Assembly (NCBI GenBank): GCA_937891465.1
Contig: CALAHF010000164.1
Span: 1 to 64,000, forward strand
Length of the DNA: 64,000 nt
Reading direction: 5' to 3'
From: an uncultured Verrucomicrobiales bacterium
GTDB lineage: Bacteria > Verrucomicrobiota > Verrucomicrobiia > Verrucomicrobiales > DEV007
The notes beneath the pieces are model-generated. The model was not told where the DNA came from, did no database searches, and saw nothing but the letters and a program-made list of their open reading frames with translations. This document shows positions 14,605 to 25,468 of this stretch, one piece after another; position 1 is the first letter of the stretch; every line of letters begins with the position of its first letter. A program made the position numbers and the translations under genes.

Positions 14605-14715
14605 GTTGAATTTTGAGACTCAGTGGCGCATCCATCGTCGTCGTTGCTTCCCTCCGCAACTTCGAATCCCGTTAAACCGGTTCAATATCGCCAACCCAAT
14701 ACCCAAACACTACCT

Positions 14716-16035
14716 GTGAGGAACACTCTTTTTGCCCGCTTTCTTGCCGTGGCACTCGGAATTTCGATTGGAACACCCGGCCTGATTTCGTCGTCGCTCG
14801 ACAAATCGATTACCGGGACTCTCGTTGTGGCGGCCAACAAAACGCCCGCACCGCATCCCAAACTCGCCCGGCTTGGCAAAAAACCGGATTGGTCAACGCT
14901 CGATAAATACCAGCGGACCATTACCCGAGCAGAATTCCAGCGCTTGCTTGACCATTGCTACACGCGGAGCGGCGCTGATTACAAAGGGCTAATTCAGGTT
15001 TTCGAAGATCGCGCCCGCATTATAAAGCAGTCCAACCACCCCGAAGGCGGCTGGTATGAGCTTCATTTTCTGACCGACCGGAGAAAGACCAAAGAAATCG
15101 AGCGCGATTGGACTGCCCCATGGCAGATGGAAAAACTGCCTCGCAACGAGAACCAGCCCCTCAAAGGCATTCATATTGCAATCGATCCCGGTCACATCGG
15201 TGGCGAATGGGCAGACATCGAAGGCCGGAAATACACCATCGGTGAAGATACCATTCCCGTTCAGGAGGGTGAAATGACCCTGAAAGTCGCGAAAATCCTC
15301 CAGCGTGATCTCACCTCGCTTGGCGCAAAAATCACTCTCACACGAACCACGGAAGAACCCGTTACCAAGCTGAGAACCGAGGATTTGACGAAAGAAGCCC
15401 GACTGTGGCTCCTTGAAAACAAGGGTCTTGCTCCCGATTCCCTCGTCGAAGCCACCGCTCGCCGCATGTTTTATGTTTCCAGCGAAATCCGAGAACGAGC
15501 TGTTTTGGTCAATGAAGAAATCAAACCCGACTTAGCCCTCTGCCTTCACTTCGATGCCTCCCCATGGAAAAACCCCTACAAACCGGCTTTTCGTGACGTC
15601 AATCACCTGCACTTGCTCATCAACGGTTGTTACAGCTACGGAGAAGTCTCGGAGGACGACACCCGCATCGAGATGCTCGAGCGAATTTTACAGCGCGTTT
15701 ATTATTATGAACTGAGAATGGCTGAAGAAATAGCCAATTCCATGGCCCGCGAAACGCGCCTTCCACCCTTTTCCTACAACGGCAGCAGCGGAAAATCCGT
15801 GAATTCAAACCCATACGTCTGGTCACGCAATCTCCTCGCCAATCGCAAATTCATGTGTCCCGTGGTCTTTTTTGAGCCCTATTGCATGAATAATAAAGAA
15901 GTTCACTCCCGCGTCCAGGCCGGAGAATACCGCGGCCTCAAAGAATTTGGCGGGATTTACAAAAAGAATATCTTTCAGGAATACGCCGATGGTGTCACCA
16001 CGGGTTTGGTGAATTATTTTAGGAAGGTGCGGTGA
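14716..16035 (+). CDS. N-acetylmuramoyl-L-alanine amidase (Amidase_3)
   Basis: This periplasmic zinc amidase cleaves the lactyl-amide bond between MurNAc and the stem peptide. Catalytic motifs are IAIDPGHIGG (zinc His), EGEMTLKVAKIL (zinc Glu) and ALCLHFDAS (second His). I prefer the GTG at 14716-14718, which begins a signal-peptide-like segment (VRNTLFARFLAVALGISIG) and leaves room for divergent promoters. An upstream GTG at 14623 would add 31 residues rich in Ser/Pro that do not look like a signal sequence. The gene may act in daughter-cell separation or wall turnover. Confidence 0.85.
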   Translation: MRNTLFARFLAVALGISIGTPGLISSSLDKSITGTLVVAANKTPAPHPKLARLGKKPDWSTLDKYQRTITRAEFQRLLDHCYTRSGADYKGLIQVFEDRARIIKQSNHPEGGWYELHFLTDRRKTKEIERDWTAPWQMEKLPRNENQPLKGIHIAIDPGHIGGEWADIEGRKYTIGEDTIPVQEGEMTLKVAKILQRDLTSLGAKITLTRTTEEPVTKLRTEDLTKEARLWLLENKGLAPDSLVEATARRMFYVSSEIRERAVLVNEEIKPDLALCLHFDASPWKNPYKPAFRDVNHLHLLINGCYSYGEVSEDDTRIEMLERILQRVYYYELRMAEEIANSMARETRLPPFSYNGSSGKSVNSNPYVWSRNLLANRKFMCPVVFFEPYCMNNKEVHSRVQAGEYRGLKEFGGIYKKNIFQEYADGVTTGLVNYFRKVR

Positions 16036-16054
16036 TGGGAGTTTCACCCTTGCG

Positions 16055-16082
16055 TTTTAGCCCCTTACGCTAAAATTTCTTT
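16055..16082 (+). terminator. Putative terminator after the amidase gene
   Basis: TTTTAGC/GCTAAAA is a 7-bp inverted repeat (16055-16061 and 16069-16075), followed on the plus strand by the T-rich run TTTCTTT. The stop codon of the convergent DUF1501 gene (16065-16067) lies in the loop. Confidence 0.5.
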
Positions 16083-17519
16083 AGTTACGTGAGCTTCCTC
16101 GACCCCGGTTAAACGCTGATTCAACCCTCGAAATTTAAAAGTGAAACGTTCGTGATCGATTCCGAGAGTGTGTAGGATGGTGGCGTTTAGGTCGCGAATA
16201 TGCATGCCGCCATCAACGACGTTATACGCCCAATCGTCGCTTTGCCCCCAGTCGAACCCGGCTTTGATTCCCCCTCCAGCCATCCAGACCGAAAAACATC
16301 GACCGTGATGATCACGGCCCGCAGCTGGAGTTCCCAGCTTACCCTGGCTAAAAGAGGTCCGCCCAAATTCTCCTCCCCAAATCACCAGAGTTTCATCCAA
16401 CATCGAACGCCGCTTCAGGTCTTTGATCAATGCCGCCGACGCTTGATCAATATCGCGACATTGGGCGGGAAGCGCGGCCTTGATATTTTTGTGCTGATCC
16501 CATCCGCGATGGAAAAGCTGCACAAAACGGACCCCTCGCTCAGCCATTCGACGGGCTAAAAGACAGTTGGCGGCAAAACTTCCCGGCTTGCGCGATTCAG
16601 GACCATAGAGGTCGAAAATGCTATCAGGCTCTGAACTGAGGTCGGTCAGGTCCGGAACAGACGTTTGCATCCGATAGGCCATCTCATAAGCTTTGATTCG
16701 AGCAAGGGTTTCCGGATCGCCAGTTTCCTCCGCCTGCATTTGGTTGAGCCGTGCAAGGCGATCAAGAAGACGCCTTCGATCGGCTGGAGAAACACCATCG
16801 GGATTCTGTAGATAGAGCACCGCATCAGCTCCAGGGCGGAGCATTACCCCCTGATGACTGGAAGGGAGATATCCACTCCCCCAAAGGCGAGAAAATAGCG
16901 GTTGCCCGGGATTTTTGCCCGTTCCCTGAGATAGCAGTACCATGTAAGACGGTAGGTCCTCTGATTCACTGCCAAGACCATAGCTGAGCCACGATCCCAT
17001 GCTCGCATGCCCCATTTGCTGAGAACCGGTATTGATGAAAGTGACTGCCGGATCGTGATTGATCGCTTCAGTATGAACCCCACGAAGAATCGTGATGTCA
17101 TCCGCAATCGTTTGAGTGTGAGGAAGCAAATCGGACATCCATGTGCCTCGTTTTCCGACTTGTTGCATTCCCCAAAGCGGCGCCGTGAAAGTGTAAGTCC
17201 CCTGCCTTGCCGTCATGCCTGTGACCCGCTGATTTCCGCGGACTGATTCCGGCAACTCCTTACCATGCATCTCGCGCATGATTGGTTTGTAATCAAAAAG
17301 ATCGACATGCGAAGGACCACCGGATTGGAACAAGTAGATGACGCGCTTCGCTTTTGGAGCAAAATGGGGCAACTTCTGTAAATCCACCATTCCCGCCGCA
17401 TGACCGTTCCCACTTTGTGAAAGCAACGATCCCAATGCGAGTGAGCCGAGGCCACCAGCGGTGCTCCCCAAAAGAGAGCGGCGAGTTTGATTCTGTTGAA
17501 AATTGAAAAGCGGATTCAT
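16065..17519 (-). CDS. DUF1501 secreted protein (Tat signal)
   Basis: This 484-residue protein belongs to the DUF1501 family, which is expanded in Planctomycetes and Verrucomicrobia and related to sulfatase/alkaline-phosphatase folds. The N-terminus has a twin-arginine-type signal ([22 protein letters not shown]). Family blocks follow: [58 protein letters not shown] and [10 protein letters not shown]. Its ATG abuts the stop of the upstream cytochrome-fusion gene (TAA-ATG), so translation is probably coupled. The exact substrate is unknown. Confidence 0.92.
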   Translation of the reverse strand: MNPLFNFQQNQTRRSLLGSTAGGLGSLALGSLLSQSGNGHAAGMVDLQKLPHFAPKAKRVIYLFQSGGPSHVDLFDYKPIMREMHGKELPESVRGNQRVTGMTARQGTYTFTAPLWGMQQVGKRGTWMSDLLPHTQTIADDITILRGVHTEAINHDPAVTFINTGSQQMGHASMGSWLSYGLGSESEDLPSYMVLLSQGTGKNPGQPLFSRLWGSGYLPSSHQGVMLRPGADAVLYLQNPDGVSPADRRRLLDRLARLNQMQAEETGDPETLARIKAYEMAYRMQTSVPDLTDLSSEPDSIFDLYGPESRKPGSFAANCLLARRMAERGVRFVQLFHRGWDQHKNIKAALPAQCRDIDQASAALIKDLKRRSMLDETLVIWGGEFGRTSFSQGKLGTPAAGRDHHGRCFSVWMAGGGIKAGFDWGQSDDWAYNVVDGGMHIRDLNATILHTLGIDHERFTFKFRGLNQRLTGVEEAHVTKEILA

Positions 17520-20500
17520 TTATTCTCGGGTAATGGTTTCGCTCAGGTTCATGATGAGTTGGGCAACAGGGAAAAAATCACCTTCCTCCTCGTACATCGA
17601 CAGCAACTCCAACCGCTCGGCTTCTATAGGCAGGCGGCCCGTAGCCTCTTCAAAAGCCGCGTTGATTGCTTTAATCGGTTTAGCGGGGTTGGCAGACATT
17701 ATCCGATTCGCGAATGCACGAGCTGCAGTCACAAAATGAGGATCATTCAACAAAACGAGGGCTTGAAGCGGCGTGTTGGTTGATGATCGCTGCATCACGC
17801 AAAACTCGCGGTTCGGCGCATCAAAAGTGGCCATATTGGGCGGCGGAACGGTTCGCTTCCAGAAGGTGTATAGACTGCGACGATGCCTCTCCAAACCTCG
17901 GTCGGCGACATGAGCCTGCGCCGTAGCCGGTGAGCTTCCAAAGTGGCTGATTTCCTTCCACAAGTTGTCTGGTTGGCCGGGGTTGACGCTGGCACCACCA
18001 ATCCATGGCACAAGCAGGCCACTGGTTTTCAAAGCCGCATCGCGGACAAATTCAGCTTGGAGCCGGAAACGCGGCCCTCGCGCGAGAAGACGATTGGAGG
18101 GATCGCGCTCGAAGTTTTCAGGAGTGATTCGAGAATCCTGCCGATAGGTTTCAGATGTAACAATTTTCTTGATCATCGCTTTCACATCCCAGCCGGACTC
18201 CCGAAAATCGACCGCAAGCGAATCGAGCAATTCCGGATGACTTGGCCATTCACCCTGCGATCCAAAATCAGCAGTCGTCGAAACCAGCCCTGTCCCAAAA
18301 AACATCTGCCAATAACGATTCACCGTGACCCGAGAAGTCAGTGGATGCGCAGGATCGACTAGCCATTTAGCTAAATCCAGTCGGTTCCCTCCTGCCTCTT
18401 GGGGTAAAACTGACGGTGTTCCCGTAGAGACCTTCTCACCGGGGCTAGCGTAGTCACCGCGATGAAGAATAAAGGTATCGCGAGGTTTTGGCGCCGTATT
18501 CATCACCATTACAGGATGAGCCTCAGTCATTTCGCTGAGACGCCGCTCGAGATTGCTAATCCGATCTCGCAGACCCGCCAGCGCGGGTGACCATTTTCGA
18601 AATTGCGCGGCGAGGTAGGCCTGATCTTCTGGAGTGCGGGCTTCCGCATCTACAAGAATCACTTTTTGCAGTCGAGATGGGTAGCGAGAGTCATTATCAT
18701 TTCCAATTAGCGCCTCGAAACGCAGAATTCGGGCATTCGGCTTTGCTTTGGAGTCTCCACTGGAAAAACTCAGTGTTACCGTCAGATAAGGGAGGTCCTT
18801 CGCCTTGATTGGCTGTTCAAAATGGAGGGTCAACCTCTGTTGAATGGTAACTTCTGGAAACGGAGTCCAAGCGAATTGATCTCTTTCATCAGCCACATTC
18901 TCAGGATGGTGATCGGGATGCCACGCACTCGCAGTCACCGTGCTGTATTCTTGAAGCCGGTAGAGATTGATTTCATCGGACGGAAGGTCACCGCCGGAAA
19001 TCAAAACTGAAGACACAAAGAAACCACCTTCAAATTCCTCTTTCATCCAGCCAATGTTCCCCGTCTCGGGATCAGGCTCGAAAACAATGCGGAGGCCCGC
19101 AATTTCATCGCCGTCACATTCGGGAACCCGCGCCGAAAAAGTATAGGCCGATCGATTCGCCGTAGTGAGCCGGACTCGCTCCCCATTCTCCACGGAAACC
19201 CAATCCGTCGCTCGATTCGGAGTTTTAGCCCCAATGATCTCCATTGCAGTCAGTTTCTGATTGGCACCACGCAACTCAATTTCCTGTCTTACGGCGCTAC
19301 TCCATGCTTCCTGAGCTTTGTCGCGAGGCCGATCGAGTTCTTCTCTAGCCTGCTCCAATTGCTGTCTGATCGGTTTGGGATCGTGGGCAATTGGCGATTT
19401 AGCTTGGATGTAAGGAATGGAGTTCACCCCCGCATTCCCATCATTCCCCCGATCACCGACACTATTGAAGTAGGCGTAAAATTTGTAGTAATCGAGCTGC
19501 GAAATCGGATCGTATTTATGGTCATGGCATTGCGCGCAGGCAATGGTCAGGCCGAGAAAAACCTCCGACGTCGTTTTCACCCGATCAGCGCAGTAATTCA
19601 TGAGGTTTTCGGCAGGAATCGTTCCCCCCTCGTGAGTAATCATGTGGTTGCGGTTAAAGCCCGTCGCAATCATCTGAGATTCAGTCGGGTTCGGCAGCAA
19701 ATCCCCTGCTAGCTGTTCGATCGTAAACTGATCGAAAGGCATATTTGAGTTGAAGGCTTGAATCACCCAGTCTCGCCACAGCCACATGTGTCTACCGCCA
19801 TCGATCGAATAGCCATTCGTGTCAGCGTATCTTGCTTGATCCATCCAGGACACCGCCATCCGCTCTCCATAGTGAGGCGAGGCCAGCAATTGGTCGACCA
19901 ATGTTTCATATGCATTCGGACCGGTGTCCGTCAAAAAGACCTGCATCTCTTCACGACTTGGTGGCAGTCCGGTGAGATCAAGATAAAGCCGTCGGGCAAG
20001 AGTTCGGCGATCAGCTTCGGCCGATGGCTTCAAGCCCTCTTCAGCCAGCTTTTTCTGAACATAAAAATCAATCTCATTGCCCGATTTTTCAGAAACTTTC
20101 ACTCGAGCCGGTGCATCAAACGCCCAATGCCCTTCGTATTCCGCACCCTCCTCAATCCACCTTTTGATGAGAGCTTTCTGCTCCGTCGTGATTGCGAGAT
20201 GAGACTTCGGTGGCGGCATTAAATCATCCTCGTCATCAGAAATAATCCGATACCACACCTCACTTGCTTCCGGATCACCGGGAACAATCGGCTGAAAACC
20301 GTCTGCATCTTTCGTCGTAGCCTTCGCAACATCCAAACGCAGATCCGCCCGGCGCCCTTCCTCATCCGGGCCGTGACAATGAAAACAAGTCTCCGAGAAA
20401 ATAGGGCGAATATCCCGATTGAACCGAATTGGCTTTTGAGCGCGTGAATCCGGGACAGCATTTTCCGTGAGCGGCGGATGTGATTGGCTGCCCGTCGTTG

Positions 20501-20915
20501 CGACCAGAGTTTTCCAGTCGCGATCATTTACGTTCGAAGGTTCAACCGCTGGATCCTCAACTGTAGCAACAGACCGAGCGGGATACAGATTGATCACCAA
20601 CGCAACGATCCCGCACGCAACCAACCCTGCCGCTACGAGATTTCTCTTGGTGAAAAGCGCCCTTCCAACCTCCTCAGCTTCGATATCTGGCTGCGCCGAA
20701 TCTGATAAAGCTACCACCTTGCCAGCTGTTGGCTCGGCAAGAAGCGAAGGGTCACGAAGCCAGGATTCCGCCTGACAATGTTCGAGGTAACGCTCCACCG
20801 CCTCAGGTTCGGATTTTAGCAACTCACGCAGTTCCTCGGTCTCCTTTTCCGACAGCTCCCCTTGAAATGAACGTTGTAAAAGATGGTTAAAATGATGTTC
20901 TTTCGCTGAATCCAT
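17520..20915 (-). CDS. Anti-sigma-like/Planctomycete cytochrome (PSCyt1-DUF1549-DUF1553) fusion
   Basis: This 1131-residue protein has an unusual order. Residues 1-60 resemble the short helical N-terminus of FecR/anti-sigma proteins (LLQRSFQGELSEKETEELREL). One transmembrane helix spans about 92-110 (LVAAGLVACGIVALVINLY). A PSCyt1 domain follows with the haem motif CFHCH (177-181). DUF1549 has a second motif, CAQCHDHKYDP, and DUF1553 is C-terminal (HPLTSRVTVNRYWQMFFG; SETYRQDSRI). Predicted topology puts the N-terminus in the cytoplasm and the haem domains in the periplasm. The gene starts 9 bp after an ECF sigma gene and is coupled to DUF1501. Regulation of that sigma by this protein is inference. 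Confidence 0.88.
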   Translation of the reverse strand: MDSAKEHHFNHLLQRSFQGELSEKETEELRELLKSEPEAVERYLEHCQAESWLRDPSLLAEPTAGKVVALSDSAQPDIEAEEVGRALFTKRNLVAAGLVACGIVALVINLYPARSVATVEDPAVEPSNVNDRDWKTLVATTGSQSHPPLTENAVPDSRAQKPIRFNRDIRPIFSETCFHCHGPDEEGRRADLRLDVAKATTKDADGFQPIVPGDPEASEVWYRIISDDEDDLMPPPKSHLAITTEQKALIKRWIEEGAEYEGHWAFDAPARVKVSEKSGNEIDFYVQKKLAEEGLKPSAEADRRTLARRLYLDLTGLPPSREEMQVFLTDTGPNAYETLVDQLLASPHYGERMAVSWMDQARYADTNGYSIDGGRHMWLWRDWVIQAFNSNMPFDQFTIEQLAGDLLPNPTESQMIATGFNRNHMITHEGGTIPAENLMNYCADRVKTTSEVFLGLTIACAQCHDHKYDPISQLDYYKFYAYFNSVGDRGNDGNAGVNSIPYIQAKSPIAHDPKPIRQQLEQAREELDRPRDKAQEAWSSAVRQEIELRGANQKLTAMEIIGAKTPNRATDWVSVENGERVRLTTANRSAYTFSARVPECDGDEIAGLRIVFEPDPETGNIGWMKEEFEGGFFVSSVLISGGDLPSDEINLYRLQEYSTVTASAWHPDHHPENVADERDQFAWTPFPEVTIQQRLTLHFEQPIKAKDLPYLTVTLSFSSGDSKAKPNARILRFEALIGNDNDSRYPSRLQKVILVDAEARTPEDQAYLAAQFRKWSPALAGLRDRISNLERRLSEMTEAHPVMVMNTAPKPRDTFILHRGDYASPGEKVSTGTPSVLPQEAGGNRLDLAKWLVDPAHPLTSRVTVNRYWQMFFGTGLVSTTADFGSQGEWPSHPELLDSLAVDFRESGWDVKAMIKKIVTSETYRQDSRITPENFERDPSNRLLARGPRFRLQAEFVRDAALKTSGLLVPWIGGASVNPGQPDNLWKEISHFGSSPATAQAHVADRGLERHRRSLYTFWKRTVPPPNMATFDAPNREFCVMQRSSTNTPLQALVLLNDPHFVTAARAFANRIMSANPAKPIKAINAAFEEATGRLPIEAERLELLSMYEEEGDFFPVAQLIMNLSETITRE

Positions 20916-20924
20916 TTTGATAAA

Positions 20925-21473
20925 TTAGTGATCTTCTTCCGTAGTTCCAAGGGTTCGCGACTGCACACAAGCCGTCAAACCAGACCGCGCCCGAAAAAGA
21001 AGCTGGCTGACTGCGTTCGCCTTTAAGCCGAGCGTTTCCGCAATTTTCGGGATCGATTTCTCTTCAAAATAATGAGCCTCGATCACCTCCCGATGACGCT
21101 CGGAAAGCTGAGCAATACATAGCTGCAAGGCTCGCCGATGACGCGCAAATTCCAGCTCCCTTTCCTCACTCCGTTCATGAATCACCTGAAGAAGATGTTC
21201 ATCGAGAAGCGGTTGTTGCGGCCGGTTCTTTTCCTTCCTCCAATGATTTAGCGCCTCAAAACGCGCAATTTTCCGCGCCCATGCTAAAAAATTCGACCCA
21301 GGCTCAAACTGATCCCGCTTATCCCAGAGAATCAGACACACTTGCTGGAGCAAATCCTCCGCATCGCTGTTATTCGCCACCAGCGAAAGAACGAAGCCAT
21401 ACAGCTGCGACCTATGTTCGTCGATCAGACGGTCGATGGTTGGATTCGTTTCGTTGATAGGCACTGGCAACAT
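20925..21473 (-). CDS. ECF-type RNA polymerase sigma factor
   Basis: This 182-residue sigma factor is of the extracytoplasmic-function class. Region 2 spans LIDEHRSQLYGFVLSLVANNSDAEDLLQQVCLILW and NFLAWARKIARFEALNHWR. Region 4 is LSERHREVIEAHYFEEKSIPKIAETLGLKANAVSQLLFRARSGL. It resembles the Rhodopirellula/Verrucomicrobium sigma subfamily. It is the first gene of a three-gene unit with the membrane cytochrome fusion and the DUF1501 protein, so its likely partner is the N-terminal domain of the fusion. Confidence 0.93.
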   Translation of the reverse strand: MLPVPINETNPTIDRLIDEHRSQLYGFVLSLVANNSDAEDLLQQVCLILWDKRDQFEPGSNFLAWARKIARFEALNHWRKEKNRPQQPLLDEHLLQVIHERSEERELEFARHRRALQLCIAQLSERHREVIEAHYFEEKSIPKIAETLGLKANAVSQLLFRARSGLTACVQSRTLGTTEEDH

Positions 21474-21590
21474 TTTTGCGTTGGTGTTTCACGTCAACTA
21501 CGTGCCGAAAAAGCCTTCATTACGAAAAAATTGGTCTAAAAATATGTCGGCGCCTTCGCGACGCTCGCGATGTCGTAAAATTTGGGTTTA

Positions 21591-22187
21591 TCAAACCCCA
21601 CGGCTCGGCACAAAAACCGTCGCCATCCCCGCAGCAACAGCGCCATCAATACCCGCCTGCCCGTCTTCGTAAACGAGGCACTTTTCGGGAGCAATTCCCA
21701 TCTTCTCGGCGGCGAGCAAAAACATATCCGGCGCCGGCTTTCCATTCTCCACGTCAGCCGGAGTCACGATGATATCAAAATATTCCCACAAACCGATGTG
21801 CTTCAACTCGAGTTCTACCACCGAAAGCTCGCTGCCAGTCGCCACCGAAATCGGATGCCCTTTCGCGTACAAATCGCGCACGATATCCGCCACCGCTTCC
21901 ACAGCAGACAACTCGTGAAGATGTTTTTTAAACCACTCAGCTTTCCAATCGTGAACAGAAATCGCATCGATCGAAGCCCCGTATTCGACGTTCAATTCAT
22001 TGACGATATCGGGCTCGGGCCGCCCCGCGCTTTTGTAAAAAAGGTCTTCGCTCCACGTCCACGGGCATTTGTGATGCTCCATGCTCGCGATCCATGCTCG
22101 ATAGTGCAGCGGCATGGAATCAACCAACGTGCCGTCGCAATCAAAAATCGTGCCCTCAAAATTTCCTTCCGGAATCGACAGCGTCAT
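21591..22187 (-). CDS. HAD-superfamily hydrolase (beta-phosphoglucomutase-like)
   Basis: This 198-residue HAD phosphatase has motif I FDCDGTLVDSMP near the N-terminus, a helical cap, motif II VATGSELS, the lysine region VENGKPAPDMFLLAAEKMG and motif IV VYEDGQAGIDGAVAAGM. The cap and signature are like the phosphoglycolate/beta-phosphoglucomutase group. The substrate cannot be fixed from sequence. It starts 4 nt after the upstream membrane coiled-coil gene, so the two are probably co-transcribed. Confidence 0.88.
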   Translation of the reverse strand: MTLSIPEGNFEGTIFDCDGTLVDSMPLHYRAWIASMEHHKCPWTWSEDLFYKSAGRPEPDIVNELNVEYGASIDAISVHDWKAEWFKKHLHELSAVEAVADIVRDLYAKGHPISVATGSELSVVELELKHIGLWEYFDIIVTPADVENGKPAPDMFLLAAEKMGIAPEKCLVYEDGQAGIDGAVAAGMATVFVPSRGV

Positions 22188-22191
22188 GCGA

Positions 22192-22710
22192 TTAATTGTC
22201 CTCGTCTGAAGTCATCAGCGCCGCACGCTCTTCGCCGGAGGAGGAAGAATCGATCGATTTTTGCTCATCCGATCCGTTTCCTTTGAAAAACTTGCGGAAC
22301 ATCCGCTTCACGGGGCTTTTTCCCGCCTCTTCCTCGCGAATTTCATTTTCGGATTTCTCTTTCGCATTTTCCCACGCCTGAGCAAACCCAGGCGCATTCA
22401 GCACCATCGCTTTTTCCGCCCGTGCAAAAATCTCAAGCTCACGCTCAAGCGCCTGCGCCGAATCTTCGATCTTCCCCGTCTGCACTTTCACCCGCATGTT
22501 CTCGTTCTCTTTTTTCAAAGATTCGATCTCACCCTTCATCGAAGACAGCTTATCAGCCTCCAATTCCATCTTGTCGCTCAGATGGTTTTTGAGCCTTTTG
22601 AGCTCAACCTTTGTTTTAATGTGAGACCAAACCGAAACCACACAGAGAAAAAGGCCCAACATCAAGCCCCAGAAAAAGGGGTGCTTCAAAACAGTCGTTA
22701 GAAATTCCAT
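22192..22710 (-). CDS. Membrane-anchored coiled-coil protein
   Basis: The family is not recognised. The 172-residue protein has one N-terminal transmembrane segment (FFWGLMLGLFLCVVSVW, residues 13-29). A long charged heptad-like stretch follows (KVELKRLKNHLSDKMELEADKLSSMKGEIESLKKENENMRVK, residues 33-75), typical of a coiled coil. The tail is basic then acidic (KRMFRKFFKGNG; SSSSGEERAALMTSDEDN). It lies just upstream of the HAD gene in the same direction. A structural or scaffold role is possible but unproven. Confidence 0.7.
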   Translation of the reverse strand: MEFLTTVLKHPFFWGLMLGLFLCVVSVWSHIKTKVELKRLKNHLSDKMELEADKLSSMKGEIESLKKENENMRVKVQTGKIEDSAQALERELEIFARAEKAMVLNAPGFAQAWENAKEKSENEIREEEAGKSPVKRMFRKFFKGNGSDEQKSIDSSSSGEERAALMTSDEDN

Positions 22711-22740
22711 ATTTCACAAACTATAAGCCGACTGCCCGCA

Positions 22741-22783
22741 CGATCCAACAGTATCTGTTCATCGAACGGATACTGTTGTTTCG
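22741..22783. repeat. 43-bp palindromic element, copy 3 (between argH and the coiled-coil gene)
   Basis: The inner arms CAACAGTATC and GATACTGTTG are a perfect 10-bp inverted repeat around TGTTCATCGAACG. Relative to other copies the GGG/CCC pair has changed to TAT/ATA on both sides, a compensatory change that keeps the palindrome. Confidence 0.85.
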
Positions 22784-22809
22784 AAAATTGGAATTTTAGC
22801 AGATAGAAA

Positions 22810-24192
<1,383 letters not shown>

Positions 24193-24249
24193 AGTTCGCC
24201 GACTGAACTCGGTTTTGTGGATTTTTACAATGGGGAATTTTCTGAACGC

Positions 24250-24762
24250 TCATTGCGTCCAAGCCCACACTTCAACTGAACTCTCGCCTTCAGATTTGCC
24301 AAATTGATAATTCCATTCTCGCACTTCACAAATATCGAGAAGTTGGAACAAAGTAGCCGTCGGCTCGTCAGGCGAGAGCCTCATTCTCAAGACGATACTA
24401 CTTTCTTTCTCCCATGCCGTGTTTCCAGCTTCGCTGATATAATCAAAAAATGCTGCAGGCACAAACGAAGGCTCTACCTGAAAATTTAATCCTGGGTTGA
24501 ACTCCAAGTTTATCCCATCATACAGGTGACCGTTGATACGAACTAACCGATTTCCATTTTCGAGCAAGGGCTCCAAGACTCGCAAGACCTCTCCACAATT
24601 CTCCAGCTTTGCGTTTTCAATAGTCACCAGACCTTCGTCGATGATCTGCTCATCATCGGAATCCACCTTGGAGCAGGAGATTAAAGCGCTGACGAAGGAA
24701 ACTCCCAGAAATATCAACAGGCCTTTCATTAGTTTTTTTCGATGAACTACGGATCTCTTCAT
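24250..24762 (-). CDS. Putative lipoprotein of unknown function
   Basis: A 170-residue product if ATG 24760-24762 is used. That codon overlaps the HNH stop as ATGA, which suggests translational coupling. An alternative ATG at 24727-24729 also precedes the signal sequence. The signal GLLIFLGVSFVSALISC ends in a lipobox-like ALISC (Cys30 of the longer form), so a lipid-anchored envelope protein is likely. The mature part is acidic and has no recognised domain. Confidence 0.65.
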   Translation of the reverse strand: MKRSVVHRKKLMKGLLIFLGVSFVSALISCSKVDSDDEQIIDEGLVTIENAKLENCGEVLRVLEPLLENGNRLVRINGHLYDGINLEFNPGLNFQVEPSFVPAAFFDYISEAGNTAWEKESSIVLRMRLSPDEPTATLFQLLDICEVREWNYQFGKSEGESSVEVWAWTQ

Positions 24763-25133
24763 TCTTCTCCAATTGATATTCTCAATTCAACCCGATTAGG
24801 AAGATTGAACGCAAACGCATCTTCGCTAGCTCGACCAACCGGAGAAATCCCCGTGATTTTTCCTTCTTCGATTATAAAAAAATCACTCCAAGTATCTTGG
24901 CGTGGATTGAAAAGACGCTCAATTTTTCCAGTGTCCGGATCTATCCCAGTGAGATTCGGTCCTTTGTGATTATTGCAGGCAAAGCACGCAAGCACGGGGT
25001 TTTCCAAAATGGTTTCCCCATGATGTTTGCGAGGAATGATGTGTTCAATTTGTAATGTGAACGCTTCAAAGTTTTGGCTGATCAAACAACACTCGCAACG
25101 GTTTCCCGCCCGGGCAATTACAGCAAATTTCAG
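24759..25133 (-). CDS. HNH endonuclease, non-standard start
   Basis: The protein matches the short HNH nuclease family. It has a first Cys pair in RAGNRCECC, the catalytic block QIEHIIPRKHHG, a second Cys pair CFACNNHKG, and the tail DPDTGKIERLFNPRQDTWSDFF. The nearest ordinary start in frame (TTG 25083-25085) would remove the first CxxC. I therefore extend to a CTG at 25131-25133; the frame closes at TGA 25143-25145. This may be a rare start or a frameshift near an adjacent A-tract. It follows a small helical protein gene, the usual partner of this HNH type. Confidence 0.7.
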   Translation of the reverse strand: MKFAVIARAGNRCECCLISQNFEAFTLQIEHIIPRKHHGETILENPVLACFACNNHKGPNLTGIDPDTGKIERLFNPRQDTWSDFFIIEEGKITGISPVGRASEDAFAFNLPNRVELRISIGEE

Positions 25134-25149
25134 ATCTTTTTTTCAAAAA

Positions 25150-25410
25150 TCAGGCTGCTTTTGAAAGCGAAATGCGAGCTTTGGATTTCAAAAGTGAGAT
25201 CAGCAATCCGACGCGCTCCATGCACTCAGCTTCTTCTTTTTCTTCAGAAGTCAGAGTTCCCTCATTTGCTTTCCGTCCCAATTCAATCGCTCTTTTCTGA
25301 TCGTATTCAGAGATTTGGATCGCCAGAATCGCAGTAGCAGTTTCGGGATTGTAAGCTGAATCCTCGGGGTTGATTGCCCGGGTGATGATCGCTGCTTCCA
25401 AAGAACTCAT
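25150..25410 (-). CDS. Small helical protein paired with HNH nuclease
   Basis: This 86-residue acidic protein has the pattern NPETATAILAI...QKRAIELGRKANEGTLTSEEKEEAE...RVGLLISLLKSKARISL. I recognise it as the small protein commonly encoded directly upstream of short HNH nucleases in cyanobacteria and planctomycetes. Its role is unknown. It may be an antitoxin-like or partner protein, which is inference. Confidence 0.75.
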   Translation of the reverse strand: MSSLEAAIITRAINPEDSAYNPETATAILAIQISEYDQKRAIELGRKANEGTLTSEEKEEAECMERVGLLISLLKSKARISLSKAA

Positions 25411-25468
25411 TACTTAATAGTCTTACAAAATCCTTAACAATTCAATCGCAGAATTTCGTGTCTGAGAT

